Position numbers and translations under genes: made by a program. Below the pieces are notes generated by a model. It was given only the letters and a program-made list of their open reading frames with translations. It did not search any database and had not been told where the DNA came from. Below, in pieces: positions 1 to 4,987 of a stretch of 5,037 bases of DNA (within the stretch, counting starts at the first letter, position 1; every line of letters starts with the position of its first letter). Source of the stretch: Pseudomonadales bacterium. Its GTDB lineage: Bacteria > Pseudomonadota > Gammaproteobacteria > Pseudomonadales > Moraxellaceae. The DNA lies in NCBI GenBank assembly GCA_013043915.1, contig JABEVH010000261.1, forward strand, positions 1 to 5,037, written 5' to 3'.

Positions 1-1189
1 ATCACAGACTCTGGTACACCGCGTACGTCAGTTAGATCATGTCGACATTCTGGAAAACCGGGTCGCTGTCGATTTAATCACACGGCATAAGTTAGGACTT
101 GCCGGAGAGAACCGGGTTCTTGGTGCCTATGTGCTGAATCGTGATACCAGCGAAGTTGAAACGATTCAAGCCCGCTTTGTGGCCTTGTGCTGTGGTGGAG
201 CCAGCAAAGCCTATCTGTATACTACCAACCCGGACATTGCTACCGGCGATGGTATCGCCATGGCCTGGCGTGCCGGTTGTCGTGTCAACAATCTGGAGTT
301 CAATCAATTTCACCCCACCTGCCTTTTTCACCCCAAGGCCAAATCTTTTCTGATCACCGAAGCCATGCGCGGGGAAGGTGGAATACTGCGACTGCCAGAC
401 GGTGAACGCTTTATGCAACGCTTTGATTCACGAGGAGAACTGGCCCCTCGCGACATCGTAGCACGCGCCATCGACTTTGAAATGAAACGTTTAGGTGTCA
501 AACATGTATACCTGGACATCTCACACCGACCTGCGGAATTTATTCAGGGGCATTTTCCCATGCTCTATGAACGCCTGCTCAGCTATGATATCGACATCAC
601 CCGCGACCCTATCCCTGTGGTACCAGCAGCTCACTATACCTGTGGCGGCGTCATCACTAACCTGCATGCTGAAACTGATATTGCCGGCCTATATGCTATC
701 GGAGAGACCGCTAGCACAGGCCTGCATGGGGCCAACCGTATGGCCAGCAACTCGTTGCTGGAGTGCTTCGTGTTTGCCAAGGCCGCCGCCATACACATCC
801 ATGAGCACGAAACTCAGGTTAGCACCTCCTCACCTCTGCCCACCTGGGACTCTTCGCAAGTTCGCGATCCTGACGAAGATGTCGTCATCTCGCACAACTG
901 GGATGAACTACGACGATTCATGTGGGATTATGTAGGAATCGTTCGCACCAATAAGCGCCTGCAACGCGCCCTTAATCGCGTGCAGTTATTACGTCGCGAA
1001 ATCCAAGAATACTACAGCAATTACCGTATCAGTAATGACCTTATCGAACTGCGCAATCTGGTTTTGGTCAGTGAATTGATTATACGCAGCGCCTTAAATC
1101 GCCATGAGTCGAGGGGATTGCACTACAGCCTGGATTATCCTCACTCGCAATCCGAGCCCAATGACACCGTGCTGGAACCGCCCCGCTAA
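1..1189 (+). CDS. nadB: L-aspartate oxidase, 5'-truncated by window edge
   Basis: NadB is the cytoplasmic FAD enzyme that oxidises L-aspartate to iminoaspartate, the first step of de novo NAD synthesis; NadA then makes quinolinate from it. The reading frame is open from base 2 to the TAA at 1187-1189 (395 residues) with no start codon that fits the family, so the N-terminal FAD-binding part lies outside. Visible family motifs include FNQFHPT (His at fragment residue 104), GELAPRDIVARAID (Arg 150), PAAHYTCGG (His 211) and GANRMASNSLLE (Arg 246). With an offset of 140 these fall on E. coli His244, Arg290, His351 and Arg386, so the fragment begins near residue 141 and the whole protein would be about 535 residues against 540 in E. 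coli. The C-terminal helical domain (WDYVGIVR, ELRNLV, ESRGLHY) is complete. A GTG at 131 is an internal codon, not the start. No defect is visible. Confidence 0.97.
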   Translation, partial: SQTLVHRVRQLDHVDILENRVAVDLITRHKLGLAGENRVLGAYVLNRDTSEVETIQARFVALCCGGASKAYLYTTNPDIATGDGIAMAWRAGCRVNNLEFNQFHPTCLFHPKAKSFLITEAMRGEGGILRLPDGERFMQRFDSRGELAPRDIVARAIDFEMKRLGVKHVYLDISHRPAEFIQGHFPMLYERLLSYDIDITRDPIPVVPAAHYTCGGVITNLHAETDIAGLYAIGETASTGLHGANRMASNSLLECFVFAKAAAIHIHEHETQVSTSSPLPTWDSSQVRDPDEDVVISHNWDELRRFMWDYVGIVRTNKRLQRALNRVQLLRREIQEYYSNYRISNDLIELRNLVLVSELIIRSALNRHESRGLHYSLDYPHSQSEPNDTVLEPPR

Positions 1190-1206
1190 GCCAAGGGCAA
1201 TTCCAG
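1172..1206. repeat. Stem-loop spanning the nadB/sdhE convergent overlap
   Basis: CTGGAA (1172-1177) pairs with TTCCAG (1201-1206). After a 2x2 internal loop (CC against AA), GCCC (1180-1183) pairs with GGGC (1195-1198). The overlapping stop codons at 1186-1189 sit in the 11-base apical loop. It could act as a weak two-sided transcription end or as 3'-end protection for both mRNAs. No run of T follows on either strand, so it is not a canonical intrinsic terminator. Both arms are coding sequence, so chance is possible. Confidence 0.4.
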
Positions 1207-1446
1207 AATAAGGCCGATCAAGGGAGCATAGTTATCCGGTGCCGGCACGGCGTTGACCAGCCAATCCAGCAAATCAACATCTTCCTCGGCCATCATAGCT
1301 TCAAAACACGCTTGTTGCTCGGCAGAAAGCGAGATGTAGCGATGCTCAAAAAATGGCTGTAACAGCACGTCAAGCTCTTTCATGCCACGCCGACAACGCC
1401 AGGATAACCGGCGCAACCGCTGCTCTGAACTTTGTTCATCTATCAT
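1186..1446 (-). CDS. sdhE: SdhE, FAD assembly factor for succinate dehydrogenase
   Basis: SdhE (YgfY/CptB, SDH5/SDHAF2 family) is a small cytoplasmic helical protein that promotes covalent attachment of FAD to SdhA, and to FrdA in enterobacteria. The product is 86 residues. It carries the signature RGMKE (Arg20-Gly21-x-x-Glu24), which contacts the flavoprotein, then PFFEHRY and a DLLDWLV segment, matching the five-helix family in length and order. Two ATGs are in frame, at 1452 and 1446. The Shine-Dalgarno AAGGGAGA (1453-1460) abuts the first but lies 7 bases from the second, so 1446 is chosen (MIDEQS...). The TAG stop overlaps the nadB stop by 4 bases, tail to tail. The gene is divergent from ygfZ, as in E. 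coli. The ygfX (cptA) partner that follows sdhE in E. coli is absent here. Confidence 0.95.
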   Translation of the reverse strand: MIDEQSSEQRLRRLSWRCRRGMKELDVLLQPFFEHRYISLSAEQQACFEAMMAEEDVDLLDWLVNAVPAPDNYAPLIGLILELPLA

Positions 1447-1452
1447 AAACAT

Positions 1453-1460
1453 TCTCCCTT
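1453..1460 (-). promoter_or_regulatory. Shine-Dalgarno site of sdhE, decides the start
   Basis: On the minus strand this reads AAGGGAGA. GGGAG ends 7 bases before the ATG at 1446 but only 1 base before the upstream ATG at 1452, which supports the shorter, 86-residue SdhE. Confidence 0.75.
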
Positions 1461-1540
1461 GTGCGACAGGGCAAGCATCCTAACTCAACCTAGGGCTAAA
1501 GTTCGATGGTAACATTGCCTTAACTGCAATGACATAAGCT
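1461..1540. promoter_or_regulatory. Divergent sdhE-ygfZ promoter region
   Basis: About 100 bases separate the two divergent start codons, so promoters for both genes must lie here unless they are transcribed from further out. I find no convincing -35/-10 pair in either direction. The nearest candidates are poor: TTGCCT (1515-1520) with TAAGCT (1535-1540) at a 14-base spacing for ygfZ, and on the minus strand TTAAGG with TTTAGC at 17 bases for sdhE. The region is called from gene geometry rather than from clear promoter elements. Confidence 0.4.
1513..1531. repeat. Perfect 6-bp inverted repeat upstream of ygfZ
   Basis: CATTGC (1513-1518) and GCAATG (1526-1531) are separated by 7 bases. The dyad centre is at 1522, 31 bases before the ygfZ ATG and inside the divergent regulatory region. 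This is a possible operator. A 6-bp repeat at some spacing is not very unlikely in 100 bases, so function is only a suggestion. Confidence 0.35.
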
Positions 1541-1546
1541 AGGGAG
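1541..1546 (+). promoter_or_regulatory. Shine-Dalgarno site of ygfZ
   Basis: AGGGAG lies 6 bases before the ATG at 1553. It is a strong site at ordinary spacing and fixes the ygfZ start. Confidence 0.8.
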
Positions 1547-1552
1547 CCTTAC

Positions 1553-2527
1553 ATGACTGTTGATACGACAACACTATGGACTTGTCAGGCCTCAGACTAC
1601 CCGCATTTTGAACATGAGCCCTATACAGCCCATGCCTCGCACTGGGGTATTATTGAGCTGAAGGGACCCGATGCTGCAAAATTCCTGCAAGGCCAGTGTA
1701 CTGCAGATACCTCCCAACTGCACCCGGACCATGCTTTACCGGCTGCCACCTTAAACTTAAAAGGACGAGTTTTGGAGCTCTTCCTGATCATTGATCTCGG
1801 TAGCTCCCTGTTCCTCATTATGCCCAGCGACCTCATGACTGAATTTATGCAACGCATGCAGCGTTATCTAGCGTTCAGCCAGACGACGCAGCGGGATGTT
1901 AGTTCGAGTTGGTCATGCTGGATTGATGGGCGAAAGGAAGGCCCGGGGCCTGAGCGCTGGTCATGTAGATCCTCCACGCAAGAAATTGAAGTACGCCTGA
2001 GCGAACACCGCAGCCTGCGTATTCTATCTGGCGATCATCCTGATCTTGTCCATCGCTCCGTTCATGCCCTGCCCTCCGCTTTCTGTATACTCGGCGATAT
2101 TCGTGATGGCCTGCCGGTCATCTTCCCAGCGACACGCGATTTATTTCTACCGCAGATGCTGCATGGTCAAGCCTTGGGGAGCTTGAGTTTCAGCAAAGGC
2201 TGCTACACCGGACAGGAAGTCGTAGCTCGAACCTGGTTTCGTGGCCAGATCAAGCAAAGCATGTACCGACTCACCGGCATTCATGAATATCCTGTCCTGC
2301 CCGCGCAAACTGTTTACCATCAGGATGAACAGGGCCAAATGCATGCGGCCGGACACACCGTTATTGCCGTGCAAGGACCAGAACAGCACATCGAACTGCT
2401 GGCAGTCATTCGTGAAGAGTGGGCCGATCAGCAACTTTTATTACAACCTCAAGGGCATTTCTTGAAGAAGAACCCTTTGCCATATGCTATACCTGTTCGA
2501 GAGAATCGCCCACCTCAGCATGGTTAG
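1553..2527 (+). CDS. ygfZ: YgfZ, folate-binding protein for Fe-S cluster maintenance
   Basis: YgfZ proteins (COG0354, GcvT-like fold) bind tetrahydrofolate and support synthesis or repair of certain Fe-S enzymes. In E. coli this affects MiaB-dependent tRNA thiomethylation. The 324-residue product starts with a folate-binding GcvT-like domain (IELKGPDAAKFLQGQCTAD at 34-52, then LNLKGRVLELFLI). It carries the family signature KGCYTGQE at 215-222, with the essential cysteine at 217 (E. coli Cys228), followed by VVARTWFRGQIK. A C-terminal beta-barrel part follows from about 235. Length equals the family norm (326 in E. coli). The start is supported by the AGGGAG site. The gene is divergent from sdhE and runs into the HDOD gene without a gap, which suggests cotranscription. 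The adjacency of a FAD-loading factor and an Fe-S factor fits shared service to succinate dehydrogenase, though that link is inference. Confidence 0.95.
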   Translation: MTVDTTTLWTCQASDYPHFEHEPYTAHASHWGIIELKGPDAAKFLQGQCTADTSQLHPDHALPAATLNLKGRVLELFLIIDLGSSLFLIMPSDLMTEFMQRMQRYLAFSQTTQRDVSSSWSCWIDGRKEGPGPERWSCRSSTQEIEVRLSEHRSLRILSGDHPDLVHRSVHALPSAFCILGDIRDGLPVIFPATRDLFLPQMLHGQALGSLSFSKGCYTGQEVVARTWFRGQIKQSMYRLTGIHEYPVLPAQTVYHQDEQGQMHAAGHTVIAVQGPEQHIELLAVIREEWADQQLLLQPQGHFLKKNPLPYAIPVRENRPPQHG

Positions 2528-3371
2528 TAATATGCCCTTAAGTGCCTTTGAACAAGATATAGCCAACGATATTGAGGCATTGATCGCCAGCGACCGATTA
2601 GTGCTCCCCACCCTGCCTGAAATGGCCCTAAGAGCGCGCGAGGTGGCGCAAGATCCCGACGTGACCGCCATGCAACTTTCCAAGGTAGTTCAGGATGACC
2701 CTGCTTTGTCCGTACGATTATTGCGCGTCGCCAACAGCCCCTTGATGCGCGCACAACGGCAAATCGATGATCTCCACCAGGCGATTGCTCGTATGGGCAT
2801 CACTTTTGCCTGTAATCTAATCAGCGCCCTAGCCATGCGACAAATGTTTCAGGCGACGACCGATACGGTAGACCGTTTGATGCGAGGGGTATGGAGCCAC
2901 AGTACACAGGTTGCAGGCATTGCCTCGGTCTTATGTCGCCACTACACATCTCTCAAAGCTGACCAAGCCACCTTAGCGGGTCTGGTGCATCAGATCGGCA
3001 TCCTGCCTTTGCTCAGCTATGCTGAGATGCACCCTGATCTGCTGCAAAGTGGCATGACACTGACACAGACCATTGACAGCTTACACCCGCAAATTGGGGA
3101 AATGATCCTGCGACAATGGGATTTCTCCGAAGATCTAATTGCTGTTCCTCGCGGCTATACCCAATTTGACCGTGAAGTCCCCAAGGCTGATTATGTCGAT
3201 CTGGTTACCGTGGCTAATCTTGAATGCCTCTACGGTAGTGATCACCCCCTGACAGAGATCAACTGGCAAGATGTCCAAGCCTTTAAGCGGCTGGGCCTGA
3301 ACCCTGACCATGACCAGGGCGATGAAGCCTTGGAACAAGAGAAAAGTGAAGCAGCTAAAGCCCTGGACTAA
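2520..3371 (+). CDS. HDOD-domain protein, degenerate HD phosphohydrolase fold
   Basis: HDOD domains are non-catalytic relatives of HD phosphohydrolases found in signalling, chemotaxis and stress proteins; the molecular role of this one is unknown. The 283-residue product has one HDOD domain from about 22 to 225. It opens with RLVLPTLPEMALRARE, then VVQDDPALSVRLLRVANSP (57-75) and the helix MGITFACNLISALAMRQMF. The HD position reads GLVHQIGILPLL (His157-Gln158), so the metal-binding Asp is lost, and the usual downstream His pair is replaced by AVPRGY. Three in-frame ATGs compete: 2484, 2520 and 2532. None has a good Shine-Dalgarno. 2520 overlaps the ygfZ stop by 8 bases and 2532 starts just after it, so translation is probably coupled to ygfZ. 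2484 would add a hydrophobic stretch inside ygfZ. The C-terminus (from about 262) is charged and probably disordered. There is no fused output domain, GGDEF or EAL. Confidence 0.9.
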   Translation: MVSNMPLSAFEQDIANDIEALIASDRLVLPTLPEMALRAREVAQDPDVTAMQLSKVVQDDPALSVRLLRVANSPLMRAQRQIDDLHQAIARMGITFACNLISALAMRQMFQATTDTVDRLMRGVWSHSTQVAGIASVLCRHYTSLKADQATLAGLVHQIGILPLLSYAEMHPDLLQSGMTLTQTIDSLHPQIGEMILRQWDFSEDLIAVPRGYTQFDREVPKADYVDLVTVANLECLYGSDHPLTEINWQDVQAFKRLGLNPDHDQGDEALEQEKSEAAKALD

Positions 3372-3397
3372 CCTGACAAATTCCAGTCAATTTCAGG
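3363..3397. repeat. Inverted repeats at the HDOD/ung convergent overlap
   Basis: CTGGA (3363-3367) can pair with TCCAG (3382-3386) around the overlapping stops. Alternatively CCTG (3372-3375) pairs with CAGG (3394-3397) enclosing AAATT (3378-3382) with AATTT (3389-3393). The two structures are mutually exclusive. No T-run follows on either strand, so this is at most a weak, non-canonical termination or 3'-end structure. Confidence 0.35.
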
Positions 3398-4054
3398 CTG
3401 CCCATGTTCCTTCAAGAATTGATTACACTGAGAAAAGTGACGACAACCAAAAAAACCACCGCGGTTAGCCGACAGGGGTGATGGATGAGCAGCACGCAAC
3501 ACCTTGTGCTTGATCTGATCCACGATGCTTCCCTTGTTCTGGGCATAGCGCCCCCAAAGCATAAATACCAAGGGATTAGGTTGCTGATTCAGCTCACGCA
3601 CCACCGCATCGGTAAACCGCTCCCACCCTTTGCCCTGATGGGAAGCAGCTTGACCGGCTTCAACGGTCATTACACTGTTGAGCAACAGCACACCCTGCCG
3701 AGCCCAAGGCACCAGGGATCCATGACTGCCTGATGATTGCCAACCCAGATCATTTTTCAGCTCAGTCATGATATTACGCAGGGACGGTGGCCATGCCACA
3801 CCCTCAGGAACAGAAAAACAAAGTCCTTCCGCCTGACCTGATCCGTGATAGGGATCCTGGCCCAGGATAACGACCCGCACCTCATCCAAGGGCGTCAAAT
3901 GCATACAACGAAAAATCTGTGCTCCCTGCGGATAAATAATTTTTCCCTGTGCCTTTTCTGCCTTGAGAAAGGCTGACAAATCACGCATATACGGAGCATC
4001 CATCTCCATCTGTAACACCTGTTGCCAGGCACCTGTCAGGGCACTAGAGGACAT
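3368..4054 (-). CDS. ung: Uracil-DNA glycosylase, family 1
   Basis: Ung excises uracil from DNA, from cytosine deamination or dUTP misincorporation, starting base-excision repair. The 228-residue product has all family-1 motifs. GQDPYH at 65-70 carries the water-activating Asp67 (E. coli Asp64). Phe80 (GLCFSVP) stacks on uracil, Asn126 (LLLNSVMTVE) recognises it, and LWG at 166-168 leads to HPSPLS at 190-195 with catalytic His190 and the DNA-intercalating Leu194. The C-terminal IDW is present. An extra glycine occurs right after the Leu loop (RGGFFGC instead of the common RGFFGC). The start ATG at 4054 gives MSSSALTG and the normal length. A longer frame to 4117 exists but lies inside the TetR gene. 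Only one base separates the TetR stop from this ATG, and the nearest GGAAAG is 11 bases off, so translation is probably coupled. The TAG stop overlaps the HDOD stop by 4 bases. Confidence 0.97.
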   Translation of the reverse strand: MSSSALTGAWQQVLQMEMDAPYMRDLSAFLKAEKAQGKIIYPQGAQIFRCMHLTPLDEVRVVILGQDPYHGSGQAEGLCFSVPEGVAWPPSLRNIMTELKNDLGWQSSGSHGSLVPWARQGVLLLNSVMTVEAGQAASHQGKGWERFTDAVVRELNQQPNPLVFMLWGRYAQNKGSIVDQIKHKVLRAAHPSPLSANRGGFFGCRHFSQCNQFLKEHGQPEIDWNLSG

Positions 4055-4055
4055 A

Positions 4056-4724
4056 CTAGCAACTGCTTTCCAGCTGTTGCATAAGGACTTGATGCACGAG
4101 AACAGTATCCATAGCATCCTCCCTCCCTAGCATAGCCTCATATTGAAGTCGACGAATCAGGGACAATAATGATTTAGCTGCCGTATCAATATGCTTAGCC
4201 CCCAATATTTCCATACAGCGGCGCATATGCATAAGCAGGTTATCGATGTAGATCAGTGCGGGTTGCCGCAGACGCTCATCCTGCAAAGCAGCATGAAGAA
4301 AAGAAAACTCCATCATCAGATGTTCACGACGATCTTTGACAGTCGTAACAATGAAGGCCACCACCTGGTGGGAGATATCTTCCATAGCCTGACTCGAGTT
4401 TTGCTGAGCTGCCCGCGCGCGATGTGCCTGATCAATCTCGCACAAAGATTCATTCCAGAACGGGTCCAGGAAATTTTCTTTCATTTCCTGGGCGTACAAA
4501 ACAAAAGCATCCGTGATCAAATCATGAATGTCTTTGAAATAGTATGTCGTCGCCGACAAGGGCACGTTCGCCTCTTTAGCAACAGCACGATGACGCACAG
4601 CGCGGACCCCTTCCTTGGCCACGATACGAAGAACCGCATGCAAAATAGCCAAACGCCGCTGCTCGCTAGAACCACGCCTAGCCTGACGCCCAAGATACCG
4701 TTGTGTATTATCACCCTGCGACAT
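4056..4724 (-). CDS. TetR-family transcriptional regulator
   Basis: The 222-residue protein has a TetR/AcrR N-terminal DNA-binding domain at about 20-80: RRLAILHAVLRIVAKEGV forms the first helices, and RHRAVAKEANVPLSATTYYF is the helix-turn-helix with the typical TTYYF recognition-helix end. Residues 81-222 are a helical ligand and dimerisation domain with no recognisable subtype, so the effector is unknown. The first 20 residues are an extra basic tail (RQARR). The ATG at 4724 is preceded by TAAGGT at good spacing and by a strong promoter at 4754-4782. The gene is the upstream member of a probable two-gene operon with ung. TetR regulators commonly repress their own promoter and a divergent neighbour; the divergent gene, if any, lies beyond base 5037. 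No frameshift or unusual composition is visible. Confidence 0.93.
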   Translation of the reverse strand: MSQGDNTQRYLGRQARRGSSEQRRLAILHAVLRIVAKEGVRAVRHRAVAKEANVPLSATTYYFKDIHDLITDAFVLYAQEMKENFLDPFWNESLCEIDQAHRARAAQQNSSQAMEDISHQVVAFIVTTVKDRREHLMMEFSFLHAALQDERLRQPALIYIDNLLMHMRRCMEILGAKHIDTAAKSLLSLIRRLQYEAMLGREDAMDTVLVHQVLMQQLESSC

Positions 4725-4730
4725 TTTTTG

Positions 4731-4736
4731 ACCTTA
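4731..4736 (-). promoter_or_regulatory. Shine-Dalgarno site of the TetR gene
   Basis: The minus strand reads TAAGGT, ending 6 bases before the ATG at 4724 (AAGG ends 7 bases before it). It supports the 222-residue start. Confidence 0.65.
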
Positions 4737-4753
4737 CTGTTATCAGGCGGCCG

Positions 4754-4782
4754 AGTATATGATGAATGGCCATAGCTCTCAA
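4754..4782 (-). promoter_or_regulatory. Sigma-70-type promoter of the TetR-ung operon
   Basis: On the minus strand, -35 TTGAGA (4777-4782) and -10 TATACT (4754-4759) are separated by exactly 17 bases. Each matches consensus at 5 of 6 positions. The predicted start of transcription is near 4747, giving a leader of about 23 bases that contains the TAAGGT site. An 8-bp palindrome, ATGGCCAT (4766-4773), lies in the spacer and could be bound by a repressor. Confidence 0.7.
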
Positions 4783-4821
4783 CCCAATCATGACATTACA
4801 TTATTGTTAAAAACGGTCAAG

Positions 4822-4854
4822 CGCTATATGCAAATCCATGCAAGTTTCATAGCG
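4822..4854. repeat. Dyad CGCTAT/ATAGCG enclosing two ATGCAA direct repeats
   Basis: CGCTAT (4822-4827) and ATAGCG (4849-4854) form inverted arms 21 bases apart. Between them ATGCAA occurs twice (4828-4833 and 4838-4843), start to start 10 bases, one helical turn. It lies 40-70 bases upstream of the TetR -35 element, where an activator or repressor could bind. The repeats are real; a function is only inferred. Confidence 0.35.
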
Positions 4855-4950
4855 AGACCATTAACCCATGTTTGTCAGACTCCCCTTAAATTTCAGTGAA
4901 ACCTGGCCAATTTGAGGGTGGTATTTTTTGTAACGCGTTGATATATATAG

Positions 4951-4973
4951 AAATGACTTTTTGAAAGTCATTT
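4951..4973. repeat. Perfect inverted repeat, 10-bp arms with 3-base centre
   Basis: AAATGACTTT (4951-4960) and AAAGTCATTT (4964-4973) are exact reverse complements around TTG. As RNA this would be an AU-rich hairpin followed by a single further U (four in a row, 4971-4974), too weak for a confident terminator, and no gene ends near it on the plus strand. As DNA its size fits a dimeric regulator operator, and its right arm overlaps the -35 region of a possible rightward promoter. It could also be a weak terminator for a leftward gene entering from the right. Confidence 0.65.
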
Positions 4974-4987
4974 TGTAGTGCCATAAT
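4961..4987 (+). promoter_or_regulatory. Possible rightward promoter with extended -10
   Basis: TG-C-CATAAT (4979-4987) is an extended -10 element with 5 of 6 matches. TTGAAA (4961-4966) is a 5-of-6 match to -35 at 15 bases, or at 17 bases if TAATAT (4984-4989) is the -10. The start would be near 4994, reading out of the window. The downstream gene is not visible, so this remains tentative. Confidence 0.35.

Noticed and set aside
131..133. GTG as a possible start of nadB
   Set aside because: The same frame is open leftward to base 2 and reads as family-like NadB sequence, so the gene is cut by the window edge rather than starting here.
495..935. Plus-strand ORF of 146 codons within nadB
   Set aside because: It is out of frame with nadB, which is conserved throughout this stretch; the translation is Cys/Pro-rich and looks random.
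4055..4117. N-terminal extension of Ung to the ATG at 4117
   Set aside because: It would lie wholly inside the TetR coding region and add 21 residues not seen in the family; the ATG at 4054 gives normal length.
4191..4775. Plus-strand ORF of 194 codons opposite the TetR gene
   Set aside because: It is a shadow of the TetR coding frame. The translation has no recognisable family features, whereas the minus frame has a complete helix-turn-helix, a good ribosome-binding site and a promoter.
4893..4929. Possible intrinsic terminator ending in T6 (plus strand)
   Set aside because: Only a short ACCT/AGGGT pairing with a bulge can be drawn before the T-run, and no plus-strand gene lies upstream.
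4941..4949. Alternating AT tract as a -10 element on the plus strand
   Set aside because: No acceptable -35 lies 16-18 bases upstream; it is treated only as part of the AT-rich control region.
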